From positions 1 through 28,361 of the IMG/VR virus record IMGVR_UViG_3300031885_000086: 28,361 nt of DNA. One strand, given 5' to 3'. Source of the stretch: a virus. The first letter of the stretch is position 1; the number at the start of each line of letters is the position of its first letter. Below, in pieces: positions 21,765-28,361 of the stretch. The translations under genes were made by a program, and so were the position numbers. The notes under the pieces are model-generated. The model was not told the origin of the DNA, searched no databases, and saw nothing but the letters and a program-made list of their open reading frames with translations.

Positions 21765-21783
21765 AATTAGACGAAGTCTAATT
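21765..21783 (+). repeat. 8-bp hairpin with GAA loop in place of a ribosome binding site
   Basis: AATTAGAC (21765-21772) and GTCTAATT (21776-21783) are perfect reverse complements around a GAA triloop. The stem ends two bases before the ATG at 21786, where a Shine-Dalgarno sequence would normally be. The inner AGAC-GAA-GTCT is the same as in the hairpin at 301-317. It may control translation of the following gene or protect or end the upstream message; no U-run follows, so a terminator is unlikely. Confidence 0.6.
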
Positions 21784-21785
21784 AT

Positions 21786-21974
21786 ATGCACAACATTTAT
21801 CTGGTGACAAGCATGAGAAAAATGGGCTGTGCATTCTCAGGCCTTTACACCGATAAGCGCCGCGCTGAATACATGAATGACCGATATGGCCACGAGGCTC
21901 CGGTTGAGGTCATTCCTGTGCAGCTGGAATGCCAGGTTTGGCTGTGGTGTGTGTCTCAACGCTGGCCGTTCTGA
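21786..21974 (+). CDS. Small unknown protein
   Basis: A 62-residue protein, MHNIYLVTSMRKMGCAFSGL followed by YTDKRRAEYMNDRYGH and a strand-forming C-terminus with Trp and Cys. The arrangement strand-(variable)-helix with KRRAEY is common in small phage proteins of unknown function. No Shine-Dalgarno precedes the ATG at 21786; a hairpin occupies its place. An alternative ATG at 21813 has GGTGA 8 bases upstream, but using it would remove the first strand. It is the last gene before the late region. Confidence 0.6.
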   Translation: MHNIYLVTSMRKMGCAFSGLYTDKRRAEYMNDRYGHEAPVEVIPVQLECQVWLWCVSQRWPF

Positions 21975-22142
21975 TAGGCACCAGGCGGGAATGTAACAGA
22001 AAAGTCGTGGCCGAAGGTATAGTATAGGGCAACGACAGAAATATGTGTTTATCGATGAAAAATCACCCCACCAAGGCTAACCACGCCCTCCTGAGGGAAA
22101 ACCACGCTAGCAACACCCTGCACCACAAAAACGAGGTAAAAA
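21975..22142 (+). other. Intergenic region at the boundary to the late genes
   Basis: This 168-base gap separates the regulators from the packaging genes. It holds a promoter-like AAGGTATAGTATAGGG (22014-22029), a small inverted repeat CCCTCCTGAGGG (22086-22097), and AACCACGC twice (near 22079 and 22103). A 35-codon frame from ATG 22043 to 22150 has no ribosome binding site and is His/Asn-rich, so it is not called. The A-rich end with GAGG serves the next gene. Confidence 0.55.
22018..22029 (+). promoter_or_regulatory. Candidate late-gene promoter element
   Basis: TATAGTATAGGG in the context AAGGTATAGTATAGG resembles the elements at 4380 and 10073. A pentamer AATGT lies 23 bases upstream of the TATA, at the same distance as in the 10073 element. 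No consensus TTGACA box is seen. If active it would give a leader of roughly 115 bases before the packaging operon. Confidence 0.45.
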
Positions 22143-22652
22143 ATGACTGACCTAGACAGTCCCAGCGCGTTCCAAGAGGCCAAAGCTCAGGTTGCCGCTG
22201 AACAAGCGGCTATCAGCGTTGTCAAAGGCGCGGTGAGTGAGGTTGGATTCAGGACTGTGGCGCGTGCAAAGGCACGGCTGGAAGCCTATGAAAAAGTCAG
22301 CGGCAGTTACAGCAAATACATTGAACAAGAGGCTGAGCGGCTGGCTGAAGGCATTTATGCTGAGACACCATACAAGGAGCTTGGCATAGCGCGGCTGGTG
22401 GCGCTTTGGATAAACGAGTCGGAAGCCTTCTTCAAAGAAGCTGAGCCACTGCTCAATCAGACTGAGCGCTCAATGCGGCGCGGCTTTCTGGAGCAGAGTT
22501 TTGAAAATCTTCCTGCTGACATGAAGGACCGGCTGATGGCTGAGTTTGTGGCCAAGAAGCAGGACCTGCTGGTGTGGTTCGTGACCCGTGTTCAGGAAGA
22601 GATGGCCAAGGTCAATGCTGTGGTCGTGGACATAGAAGCCGATGCGTCGTGA
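22143..22652 (+). CDS. Unknown helical protein, candidate small terminase subunit
   Basis: A 169-residue helical, acidic protein starting MTDLDSPSAFQEAKAQVAAE. It is Ala/Glu-rich throughout with a coiled-coil-like first third and a later amphipathic helix (MKDRLMAEFVAKKQDLLVWFV). GAGG lies 7 bases before the ATG. Position immediately before the large terminase, overlapping it by 11 bases, is where small terminase subunits usually lie, and the size is right, but no clear helix-turn-helix is seen. I rate the terminase role as a guess from context. Confidence 0.8.
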   Translation: MTDLDSPSAFQEAKAQVAAEQAAISVVKGAVSEVGFRTVARAKARLEAYEKVSGSYSKYIEQEAERLAEGIYAETPYKELGIARLVALWINESEAFFKEAEPLLNQTERSMRRGFLEQSFENLPADMKDRLMAEFVAKKQDLLVWFVTRVQEEMAKVNAVVVDIEADAS

Positions 22653-24627
22653 AATTGATTTTGACATCGAAGGTATCGTCGACCGGATGGAGACTGATGG
22701 TTTATCATTGGACTCTGTCGTCGGCGAGATGGACCAAGTGTATCGCAACGGCTTGCCTCCGGTGCCAATTGAGCGCTTTCTGGCTGATGATTATTACATG
22801 GGCAAGGTCGCCAAGGATTTGTATCCAGAGAATGTTCCGGACATGCTTGACATCTTTGCTCCCCACAACAACTACATTGAAGTCATTCTGACCGGCGCTA
22901 CAAGCATCGGTAAGACCTTCATGGCGGCGATGGCCATGACATATGTAGTTTATGTGATGGGCTGCTACAACAACCCTCATCACTGGCTGGGAGGTTCTGA
23001 GGCCAGCCCGATTGTTATCATCAACATGAGCGTCACTGCTCAGAAGGCGCGTGAGGTCATCTTCACCAGAGTCAAGACCATGGTGGATATGAGCCCATAC
23101 TTTCGGGAGAAGTTTCCCAGAGACTTGCGGCTGGTTGACTCGCTGGTGTGGCGCACAAGTCACGATGCTGCTGACCTGAAGGCGCGCACAGGTGCTCAAA
23201 TATTGTTCAAACCAGGGACAGGAGACTCACTGTCTGCCTTAGGCGACGACATATATGCTGGAATCGGCGATGAGCTGAATTTCTTTCGGGTCATCGAAAA
23301 ATCCAAGCGCAGTTTTGGTGAGGCTTTTGACCCTGCTCAAAGACTGTATGATGTCATTGGCAGACGTATGAAGGGTCGGTTCAGCGCTGGCGGATTGGCG
23401 CTGGGCAAGTTCTTTCTGCTCTCGTCTGCGCAATATCCTGATGACTTTATTGAACGACGAATCGAAGAAGCTGAGGCTGATGGCTCGCTAGGCAAGACTG
23501 TCAAAGTCATTCGAAAGTCGATTTGGGAGGCCAAGAGAGGTGTGATGATTCATGGCACGCCGGTGTATTGCGGCAAGACGTTCCGTGTTGAGGTCGGAAC
23601 GAGCAGGCGTGGTTCACGACTCTTGGAGTCATGGGACAAGCGTTCTGGCGAGTTGACGGAGAAAGGCTTTACTGATGTGGAAGGCAAGGTGCTCAATGTC
23701 CCAACTGAGCTTTGGGATGACTTTTACAGGGACATTGAGGGGTCGGTGCGAGACTTTGGCGGAGAAGTCACACGAGCCATCAGCCCGTTTTTTGCTGACA
23801 CTGACGTCATCTATGACGCAATCAGTCCTGAGTTGAATCACCCTTGGACGCGCGAAGAGACGACCCTCATGGACGGCTCGCACATGGAAGTGAGCCAGCT
23901 GTTTGTCAAGGATGAGAAGACCGACCGCCTGACGCCACGGCGCAATCCTGGCAAGCGGCGCTACATTCATGTCGACTTGGCTGAGACCGGCGACAGTGCC
24001 GGCCTGGCAGTGGTTCACATCTCTGGCTGGAAGACCATCATGGAAAGCGGCAAGCAGTTTGATGAGGCTGTATATGAAACTGACTTGGTGCTGAGAATCA
24101 ACCCTCCGGTCGGCGGCTCTATTGATTTCAGCAAGATACGCAACATCATTTACGAGCTGCGCAACCATGGTATGTCGGTCTCTGACGTCACATATGACAG
24201 CTATCAGAGCACTGACAGCATCCAGGAGCTGAACAGTCGCGGCTATAATGCATACAAGCTGAGTGTTGACCGCGACATGAGCCAATACGCTTATTTGAAG
24301 AATTGCTTTTATGACAAACGCATCCTCTTGTACCACTATGAAAAGCTGGAGCAGGAGCTGAGCAGGCTGGAGAAGAAGCTGGACAAAGTTGACCATCCAT
24401 CCAACGGCTCCAAGGACGTGGCTGATGCGTTGTGCGGCGCGGTGTGGACAGCATTCATAGCCGAAGGCGGCATGAGCGCACGACAGATGGAAAGCCGTTT
24501 GCCACAGGCTGTGAAGAAACCTGACCTGATGGCCAATCCCCAAGCGCGTGAGATGGCGCGTGTGGCGCGTGAGTCGGAAGAAGACCTTCGCACCATGATG
24601 GGTGGGAGTAGAATCGTGAGGAAGTGA
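22642..24627 (+). CDS. Terminase large subunit
   Basis: A 661-residue DNA-packaging motor. The ATPase has Walker A GATSIGKT (85-92), the adenine-proximal DYY and aromatic segment upstream, and Walker B YAGIGDELN (Asp210, Glu211). The C-terminal RNase H-like nuclease starts at RYIHVDLAETGDSAGLAVV (first metal Asp), continues with VTYDSYQSTDSIQEL and ends with KDVADALCGAVW (last Asp), the three-acid pattern of terminase nucleases. It translocates DNA into the prohead and cuts it. No Shine-Dalgarno is evident, so translation probably depends on coupling to the gene it overlaps. The portal gene follows with TGATG overlap. Confidence 0.93.
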   Translation: MRREIDFDIEGIVDRMETDGLSLDSVVGEMDQVYRNGLPPVPIERFLADDYYMGKVAKDLYPENVPDMLDIFAPHNNYIEVILTGATSIGKTFMAAMAMTYVVYVMGCYNNPHHWLGGSEASPIVIINMSVTAQKAREVIFTRVKTMVDMSPYFREKFPRDLRLVDSLVWRTSHDAADLKARTGAQILFKPGTGDSLSALGDDIYAGIGDELNFFRVIEKSKRSFGEAFDPAQRLYDVIGRRMKGRFSAGGLALGKFFLLSSAQYPDDFIERRIEEAEADGSLGKTVKVIRKSIWEAKRGVMIHGTPVYCGKTFRVEVGTSRRGSRLLESWDKRSGELTEKGFTDVEGKVLNVPTELWDDFYRDIEGSVRDFGGEVTRAISPFFADTDVIYDAISPELNHPWTREETTLMDGSHMEVSQLFVKDEKTDRLTPRRNPGKRRYIHVDLAETGDSAGLAVVHISGWKTIMESGKQFDEAVYETDLVLRINPPVGGSIDFSKIRNIIYELRNHGMSVSDVTYDSYQSTDSIQELNSRGYNAYKLSVDRDMSQYAYLKNCFYDKRILLYHYEKLEQELSRLEKKLDKVDHPSNGSKDVADALCGAVWTAFIAEGGMSARQMESRLPQAVKKPDLMANPQAREMARVARESEEDLRTMMGGSRIVRK

Positions 24628-26297
24628 TGCCTGAACAAGAAAAAAATTCGTCCTTCGTTGACTCAGTGCGCAAGCGGCTGCAGAAGTTCTTGCAGACGGA
24701 GCCTGAGAAGTCGACTGAATATAAAAAGGCAGACGGCCTGAGTGGTTTTGCTGGCATGATGAGGACGTGGCGTGCCATTTATGACGACATGCTGTCTGGC
24801 TCTGGGACCAGGGCTGAGAAATATCGTCAGCGCGAGTTCCTTGACAAAAATTTGGCTGAAGCTAGCGCTACACTGAACGTCTATGCCGACAATGTCGTGA
24901 GCGGCACTGTGGGCGGCGACGAAAACTATTATGTGGCCATTGATGAGGATTCGGCTGACGTTGAACGGATGGAAGAAATCATCCAAGAGGTTGAAGACCG
25001 AACTAGAATCAAAGACCAGGTCTGGGACATCACTCGCAAGCTCAATCGCGACGGTGACGTTTTCGCTGAGCAGGTGCTGGCTGGCGTTGAAGGCGACCTT
25101 GAACAACTGAAGCTCAAGATTTTACCTGTGAATGAGATATACGCCAATGTGGATGAGTATGGCAATATGGTTGACCCCACGAAGCCGTATTATCAGCAGG
25201 CACAGGGCACCACAGAACGCATTCCTTTGGATTGGTGGCGCATCATTCATTTCAAGGTTGGCAGCGACATCTACGGCGTTGACAATAGCGTCTTTAGTCC
25301 AGCGGCGCTGCGCATTGGGCGTCAACTGATATGGTGCGACGACGCTTTGGTCATTGCGCGCATCAGCCGAGCCTGGCAGCGCTGGGCCTTCATGGTTGAT
25401 ACACCGAACATGAGTCCGGACGATGCCTTTGCATACGTTCAGAAATTCATGGATAGAGTTAAGTCACGGCGCATCGGCAACGACAGCGCCTCGTCTCAGA
25501 TGCAGAGCAGCCTGCTGGATATTCCGCTGATGCCTGACGAGGACGTGGGTATTCCGGTCATGGGCAACAGCAAGGCCGACGTGAAGACGCTGAGTGGCGA
25601 CCCTAATGTTGGGCGCATTGAGGACATCCTCTATCTGCAGAGGAAGTTCCTGGTGGCCTGCACAATGCCCAAGGCCTATGTGAGTCTGGAAGAGGGCGTG
25701 AACGCTCGCGCCACGATGGGCTTCATTGACGTTCAGTTCGCGCGCCAAGTGCGGCGGCGTCAGCAGAATCTCATGCCTGGACTCAAGAAGTTCTACGAGA
25801 TGGCCTTCATTCTGAAGGGCGTTGACCCTGGCAGCTTTGAGTGGACGATTGAATTCCCTGAGCTGGCCACGAGTGACGAGATGCTCAAGTGGGAGATGCT
25901 CAGCGTCAAGGCTGGCATCGCTAGAGTGCTGGCTGTGGATGTGGGCGTGGTCAATACGGAATATGTCCTGCGTGAGCTGTTGGACTTCGACGACGACGAA
26001 GTGAAGAAGTATGCTGCGGCTATGCCCAGTGATGGCACTGGTGGTCCTGCTCCCACACCGAAGGGTGCGGCGGCTGGCGCTGCTGGTGACGCTGCTGCGG
26101 CGGCTGGGATGGCACCTGACAATCAGATGGCTCTCCCACCTAGCACAGCTGAGATTATACGGCGTGACCCTGTCATCCGCACGATGCTCAATGACCTGAA
26201 GGACATTGTGAGCTGGCGGCTGCGCAAAGAAGACGCCGACCAGAAGTATATCAAGGTCGGTCGCGAGAGGGAGGTCAGTCTCCGAGACAAGAGGTAG
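24627..26297 (+). CDS. Portal protein
   Basis: A 556-residue protein that should form the dodecameric portal vertex through which DNA enters. The core (about 75-430) has the order typical of portal proteins: LDKNLAEASATLNVYADNVVSG, a stem and clip region, DWWRIIHFKVGSDIYGVD, SPAALRIGRQL, LLDIPLMPDEDVGIPVM, EDILYLQRKFLVACTMPKAY and EGVNARATMGFID. The C-terminal 110 residues include an Ala/Gly/Pro-rich low-complexity stretch (about 470-500), likely flexible. The ATG at 24627 is preferred to a GTG at 24624 because GAGG is then 5 bases upstream. It follows the terminase and precedes the MuF-like gene, the normal order of packaging and head genes. Confidence 0.88.
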   Translation: MPEQEKNSSFVDSVRKRLQKFLQTEPEKSTEYKKADGLSGFAGMMRTWRAIYDDMLSGSGTRAEKYRQREFLDKNLAEASATLNVYADNVVSGTVGGDENYYVAIDEDSADVERMEEIIQEVEDRTRIKDQVWDITRKLNRDGDVFAEQVLAGVEGDLEQLKLKILPVNEIYANVDEYGNMVDPTKPYYQQAQGTTERIPLDWWRIIHFKVGSDIYGVDNSVFSPAALRIGRQLIWCDDALVIARISRAWQRWAFMVDTPNMSPDDAFAYVQKFMDRVKSRRIGNDSASSQMQSSLLDIPLMPDEDVGIPVMGNSKADVKTLSGDPNVGRIEDILYLQRKFLVACTMPKAYVSLEEGVNARATMGFIDVQFARQVRRRQQNLMPGLKKFYEMAFILKGVDPGSFEWTIEFPELATSDEMLKWEMLSVKAGIARVLAVDVGVVNTEYVLRELLDFDDDEVKKYAAAMPSDGTGGPAPTPKGAAAGAAGDAAAAAGMAPDNQMALPPSTAEIIRRDPVIRTMLNDLKDIVSWRLRKEDADQKYIKVGREREVSLRDKR

Positions 26298-26300
26298 AAG

Positions 26301-28361
26301 ATGTGGCTGAGCGCTGAAAAGATACTAGAGATAATTCCTCAGCTAGAGGAGAGCGATAAAGCTATCAGCGGAGCTACAGCTCGTGACCCTATTATGCAGG
26401 GCCAGACGAATATCTTCTTTGGATTGGGCATGAGCCGAGACCAGGACATCGTGAAAGCTGGTTATGAGCTTTATGCCAAGACACTGGCCGAATTCAAGGG
26501 CCAGATGGTTGACCTGATAAGCCGCTATCAAGGCGGTGGGCTGGGGATTGATAAAGCCATTGCCGAATGGAAGGCTATCACAGGCGCCAACTATAAGACG
26601 ATGTTCAAGGCCGGAGCGATGGCTGTGGGCAATCCCTATTATGATAAGATAGGCCTGCCCGACAAAGACCTGGCCTTCATGAGCAAGGCGCGGCGCTTTG
26701 AGAGCTCATTCTTTAAGAAATTTCTGATGGATATTGATAATCCGAATCATGTGGCGGTCCATCCCTATTTGCAGCGCGCAGAGTATTATGCCGAATCAGG
26801 CAAAGCTCAGTTCTTCAATGGTATGGTGAATGGCGCTGGGGATGACCTGGAAATACACTGGGTGCTGAGTGAGGTTCCGGAAGAGCACTGCGAGGACTGT
26901 CCTGTGCTGGCCAGCCGTAAGTGGACGTGGCGCACACTGCCCACGACCCCACGCGCTGGTGATACGAAGTGTATGTTCCGGTGCTATTGCCATTTGGAGT
27001 TCCAGCCTGCACCCTCTACGTCCGCTAGAAGCTATGCTGGCTCTGCCACGCCTCAAGCACTGAGTGCTGAAGGCCGATGGGCGAGCGTGACCGACAAACA
27101 GGGCAACCCTATGGGCGGTGCTCTGGCAGCAGAGATTGACGATATGTTTGGCGCCATGTTCAAAGCTCGTCAAATGATATCTCTGACCGATGGGCCTGAA
27201 AAGGCAGAATGGATAGGCATAAGGCGACAAATCAATAAAGGCATCATAGACCGTGCTGGGCAGGACTACCGAGCGCTGCCCAACGTCAGTGTCAGCCAGT
27301 TGGAGATTGCAGCCAAGGCCGCCAGTGGAATGGGCGCGGGTCTAGTTTCAGATATAGGTGGACTGCGTGCCGGCGCTGAGGCTGTGTTCCTGCGCGGCAA
27401 CTTCTACACCGCAGGTATCGTCAGCGAACTGGGTGGGGCCAAATACCTGACCGACACCAAGGGCAACCGCCACCAACTCAACGACGAGACCGACATCGTC
27501 TTCACTGCCAAGGAACGGCTCAACCCCATTGACCCTCGCGAGAGGAATGTGGCTAAGTTGCTCAGAAAGAGTGTGTTCGGGACTGAGCAGCTGTATGATG
27601 AATTCCTGGTCTATTATGATGCGGCCAAGGCGGCTAATTCTACCATCCCTTATCAGAGGGCATGGGTGGCTTTTCGGCAGCGCTGGCAGGAGACCGGCGT
27701 GGGCTGGGTGATGAAGCGCACCAATGAGGCGCTTGAGGCGCTGGTGAGTGAGCTACTCGAAGGCGGTGCTGGGAGTGGTAACTTTGACCATGCCGGCAGG
27801 CCTGGGGAAGTCGGCGGCTCTGCTCCGGAAGGCGAAGTTAACACCGACACCACCAGTCCTGACCAAACCTATTTGCCCGACAGGGCCGAAGTTGATGTGG
27901 GCATTGGCACACGCGAAGCTCACGGAGAGTCGGTGAAGGAATTTCTGGTTGGCCTATACACCACCTCCTCAGGCAATTCACCAGCTTGGCAGGATGTGGC
28001 TGGCAAGACATACGGCATTGATGCGGCGCAACAGGCGCTGGCTTTTGCTGACCCTGACGCTATCGGCAGCATCGCACGCAACCTGCAGTGGGAAGAAGAA
28101 ATGCGCCGTGGTGATGTTGATGGCTCTCGCATGTGGCATAGCCTGACTGATGAAGAGCATGCGATGTGGATGAGCAGGGCATACAGCAAGGTGCTAGAAG
28201 AGATTCGTGAGCGGCTTGGATACAGATGGAATTCCTCTGTGGTCAATCCGCAGGCTGCTGATAAACAGATTCTGGCACTGAGGGACGAAGCCAACGCTGT
28301 GGCCACCGAAGGCGCTGACCTGCATCGTGGGATGACGATAAGGCGCGAACTGGCCGATGAG
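26301..28361 (+). CDS. MuF-type minor head protein with a probable C-terminal ADP-ribosyltransferase domain (partial)
   Basis: The frame from ATG 26301 (GAGG 6 bases upstream) stays open to the window edge, 687 codons without a stop. Residues 1-240 resemble phage head-morphogenesis MuF proteins: a helical part, then HWVLSEVPEEHCEDCPVLA, RTLPTTPRAGDTKCMFRCYCHLEF, with Cys pairs that could bind zinc. A helical middle follows. At about 488-506 is GSGNFDHAGRPGEVGGS, a linker I recall from many phage head proteins that precedes effector domains. The next segment (about 540-676) ends in ADLHRGMTIRRE, whose His-Arg-Gly (Arg676) looks like the start of an ADP-ribosyltransferase fold. The remaining catalytic residues would lie past the window. 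Such proteins can be injected with the DNA and modify host proteins. Confidence 0.85.
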   Translation, partial: MWLSAEKILEIIPQLEESDKAISGATARDPIMQGQTNIFFGLGMSRDQDIVKAGYELYAKTLAEFKGQMVDLISRYQGGGLGIDKAIAEWKAITGANYKTMFKAGAMAVGNPYYDKIGLPDKDLAFMSKARRFESSFFKKFLMDIDNPNHVAVHPYLQRAEYYAESGKAQFFNGMVNGAGDDLEIHWVLSEVPEEHCEDCPVLASRKWTWRTLPTTPRAGDTKCMFRCYCHLEFQPAPSTSARSYAGSATPQALSAEGRWASVTDKQGNPMGGALAAEIDDMFGAMFKARQMISLTDGPEKAEWIGIRRQINKGIIDRAGQDYRALPNVSVSQLEIAAKAASGMGAGLVSDIGGLRAGAEAVFLRGNFYTAGIVSELGGAKYLTDTKGNRHQLNDETDIVFTAKERLNPIDPRERNVAKLLRKSVFGTEQLYDEFLVYYDAAKAANSTIPYQRAWVAFRQRWQETGVGWVMKRTNEALEALVSELLEGGAGSGNFDHAGRPGEVGGSAPEGEVNTDTTSPDQTYLPDRAEVDVGIGTREAHGESVKEFLVGLYTTSSGNSPAWQDVAGKTYGIDAAQQALAFADPDAIGSIARNLQWEEEMRRGDVDGSRMWHSLTDEEHAMWMSRAYSKVLEEIRERLGYRWNSSVVNPQAADKQILALRDEANAVATEGADLHRGMTIRRELADE

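Noticed and set aside
22043-22150. 35-codon frame overlapping the start at 22143
   Set aside because: No Shine-Dalgarno and His/Asn-rich low-information sequence; kept only as a remark in the intergenic entry.
23629-24543. 304-codon frame on the reverse strand
   Set aside because: Shadow of the terminase gene, whose nuclease motifs are clear on the forward strand.
24624-24626. GTG start for the portal gene
   Set aside because: It is only two bases from the GAGG, whereas ATG 24627 has the usual spacing.

Overview
The window is a contiguous block of a tailed double-stranded DNA phage (Caudoviricetes) genome. Every gene I can support lies on the + strand, most stop and start codons overlap (ATGA, GTGA, TGATG), and the gene content is phage replication and recombination followed by phage packaging and head proteins. 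Ribosome binding sites are of the GGAG/GAGG type and base composition is near 50% GC. No ribosomal, metabolic or host-like genes are seen, and I find no tRNA, CRISPR array, insertion sequence or integrase. The replication set resembles that of T4-like viruses (DnaB-type helicase, gp32-like SSB, RecA/UvsX, FEN-type exonuclease, gp47/gp46, primase), but the polymerase is a bacterial-type DnaE rather than a family B enzyme. I cannot name the host; a bacterial, probably Gram-negative host is only a guess.

Layout. 1-104 is the tail of a gene cut by the window edge. 105-398 is a long non-coding stretch full of inverted repeats. 399-2493 holds an unknown gene and the replicative helicase. 2494-6255 is a nucleotide-metabolism block: a DUF1599-like protein, a flavin-type oxidoreductase, a HAD phosphatase, ThyX, an HD-domain nucleotidase and a small unknown protein. 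6252-10046 is one long gene joining a complete DnaE polymerase to a C-terminal family 4 uracil-DNA glycosylase. 10085-17549 is the recombination block: a small coiled-coil protein, SSB, RecA/UvsX, 5'-3' exonuclease, a Cys-rich protein, SbcD/gp47, SbcC/gp46 and a likely PD-(D/E)XK resolvase. 17546-19078 carries a deoxyribosyltransferase-like protein and several small genes. 19075-21974 carries primase, a phage sigma factor, a Mor-like regulator, a second DUF1599-like protein and small genes. From 22143 the late region begins: a possible small terminase, large terminase, portal, and a MuF-type minor head protein that runs off the right edge just as a probable ADP-ribosyltransferase domain starts.

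How they may work together. The left two thirds form a nearly self-sufficient replisome plus thymidylate supply. Uracil handling is a theme: ThyX makes dTMP, nucleotidases adjust dNMP pools, and a uracil glycosylase is tethered to the polymerase. Two related DUF1599/Nmad1-like proteins and a flavoprotein leave open a modified-base system, although no dedicated base-modifying enzyme is seen here. The sigma factor and the Mor-like regulator probably switch transcription to the adjacent late genes. Three similar TATA(A/G)TA elements in the only sizeable gaps are candidate promoters.
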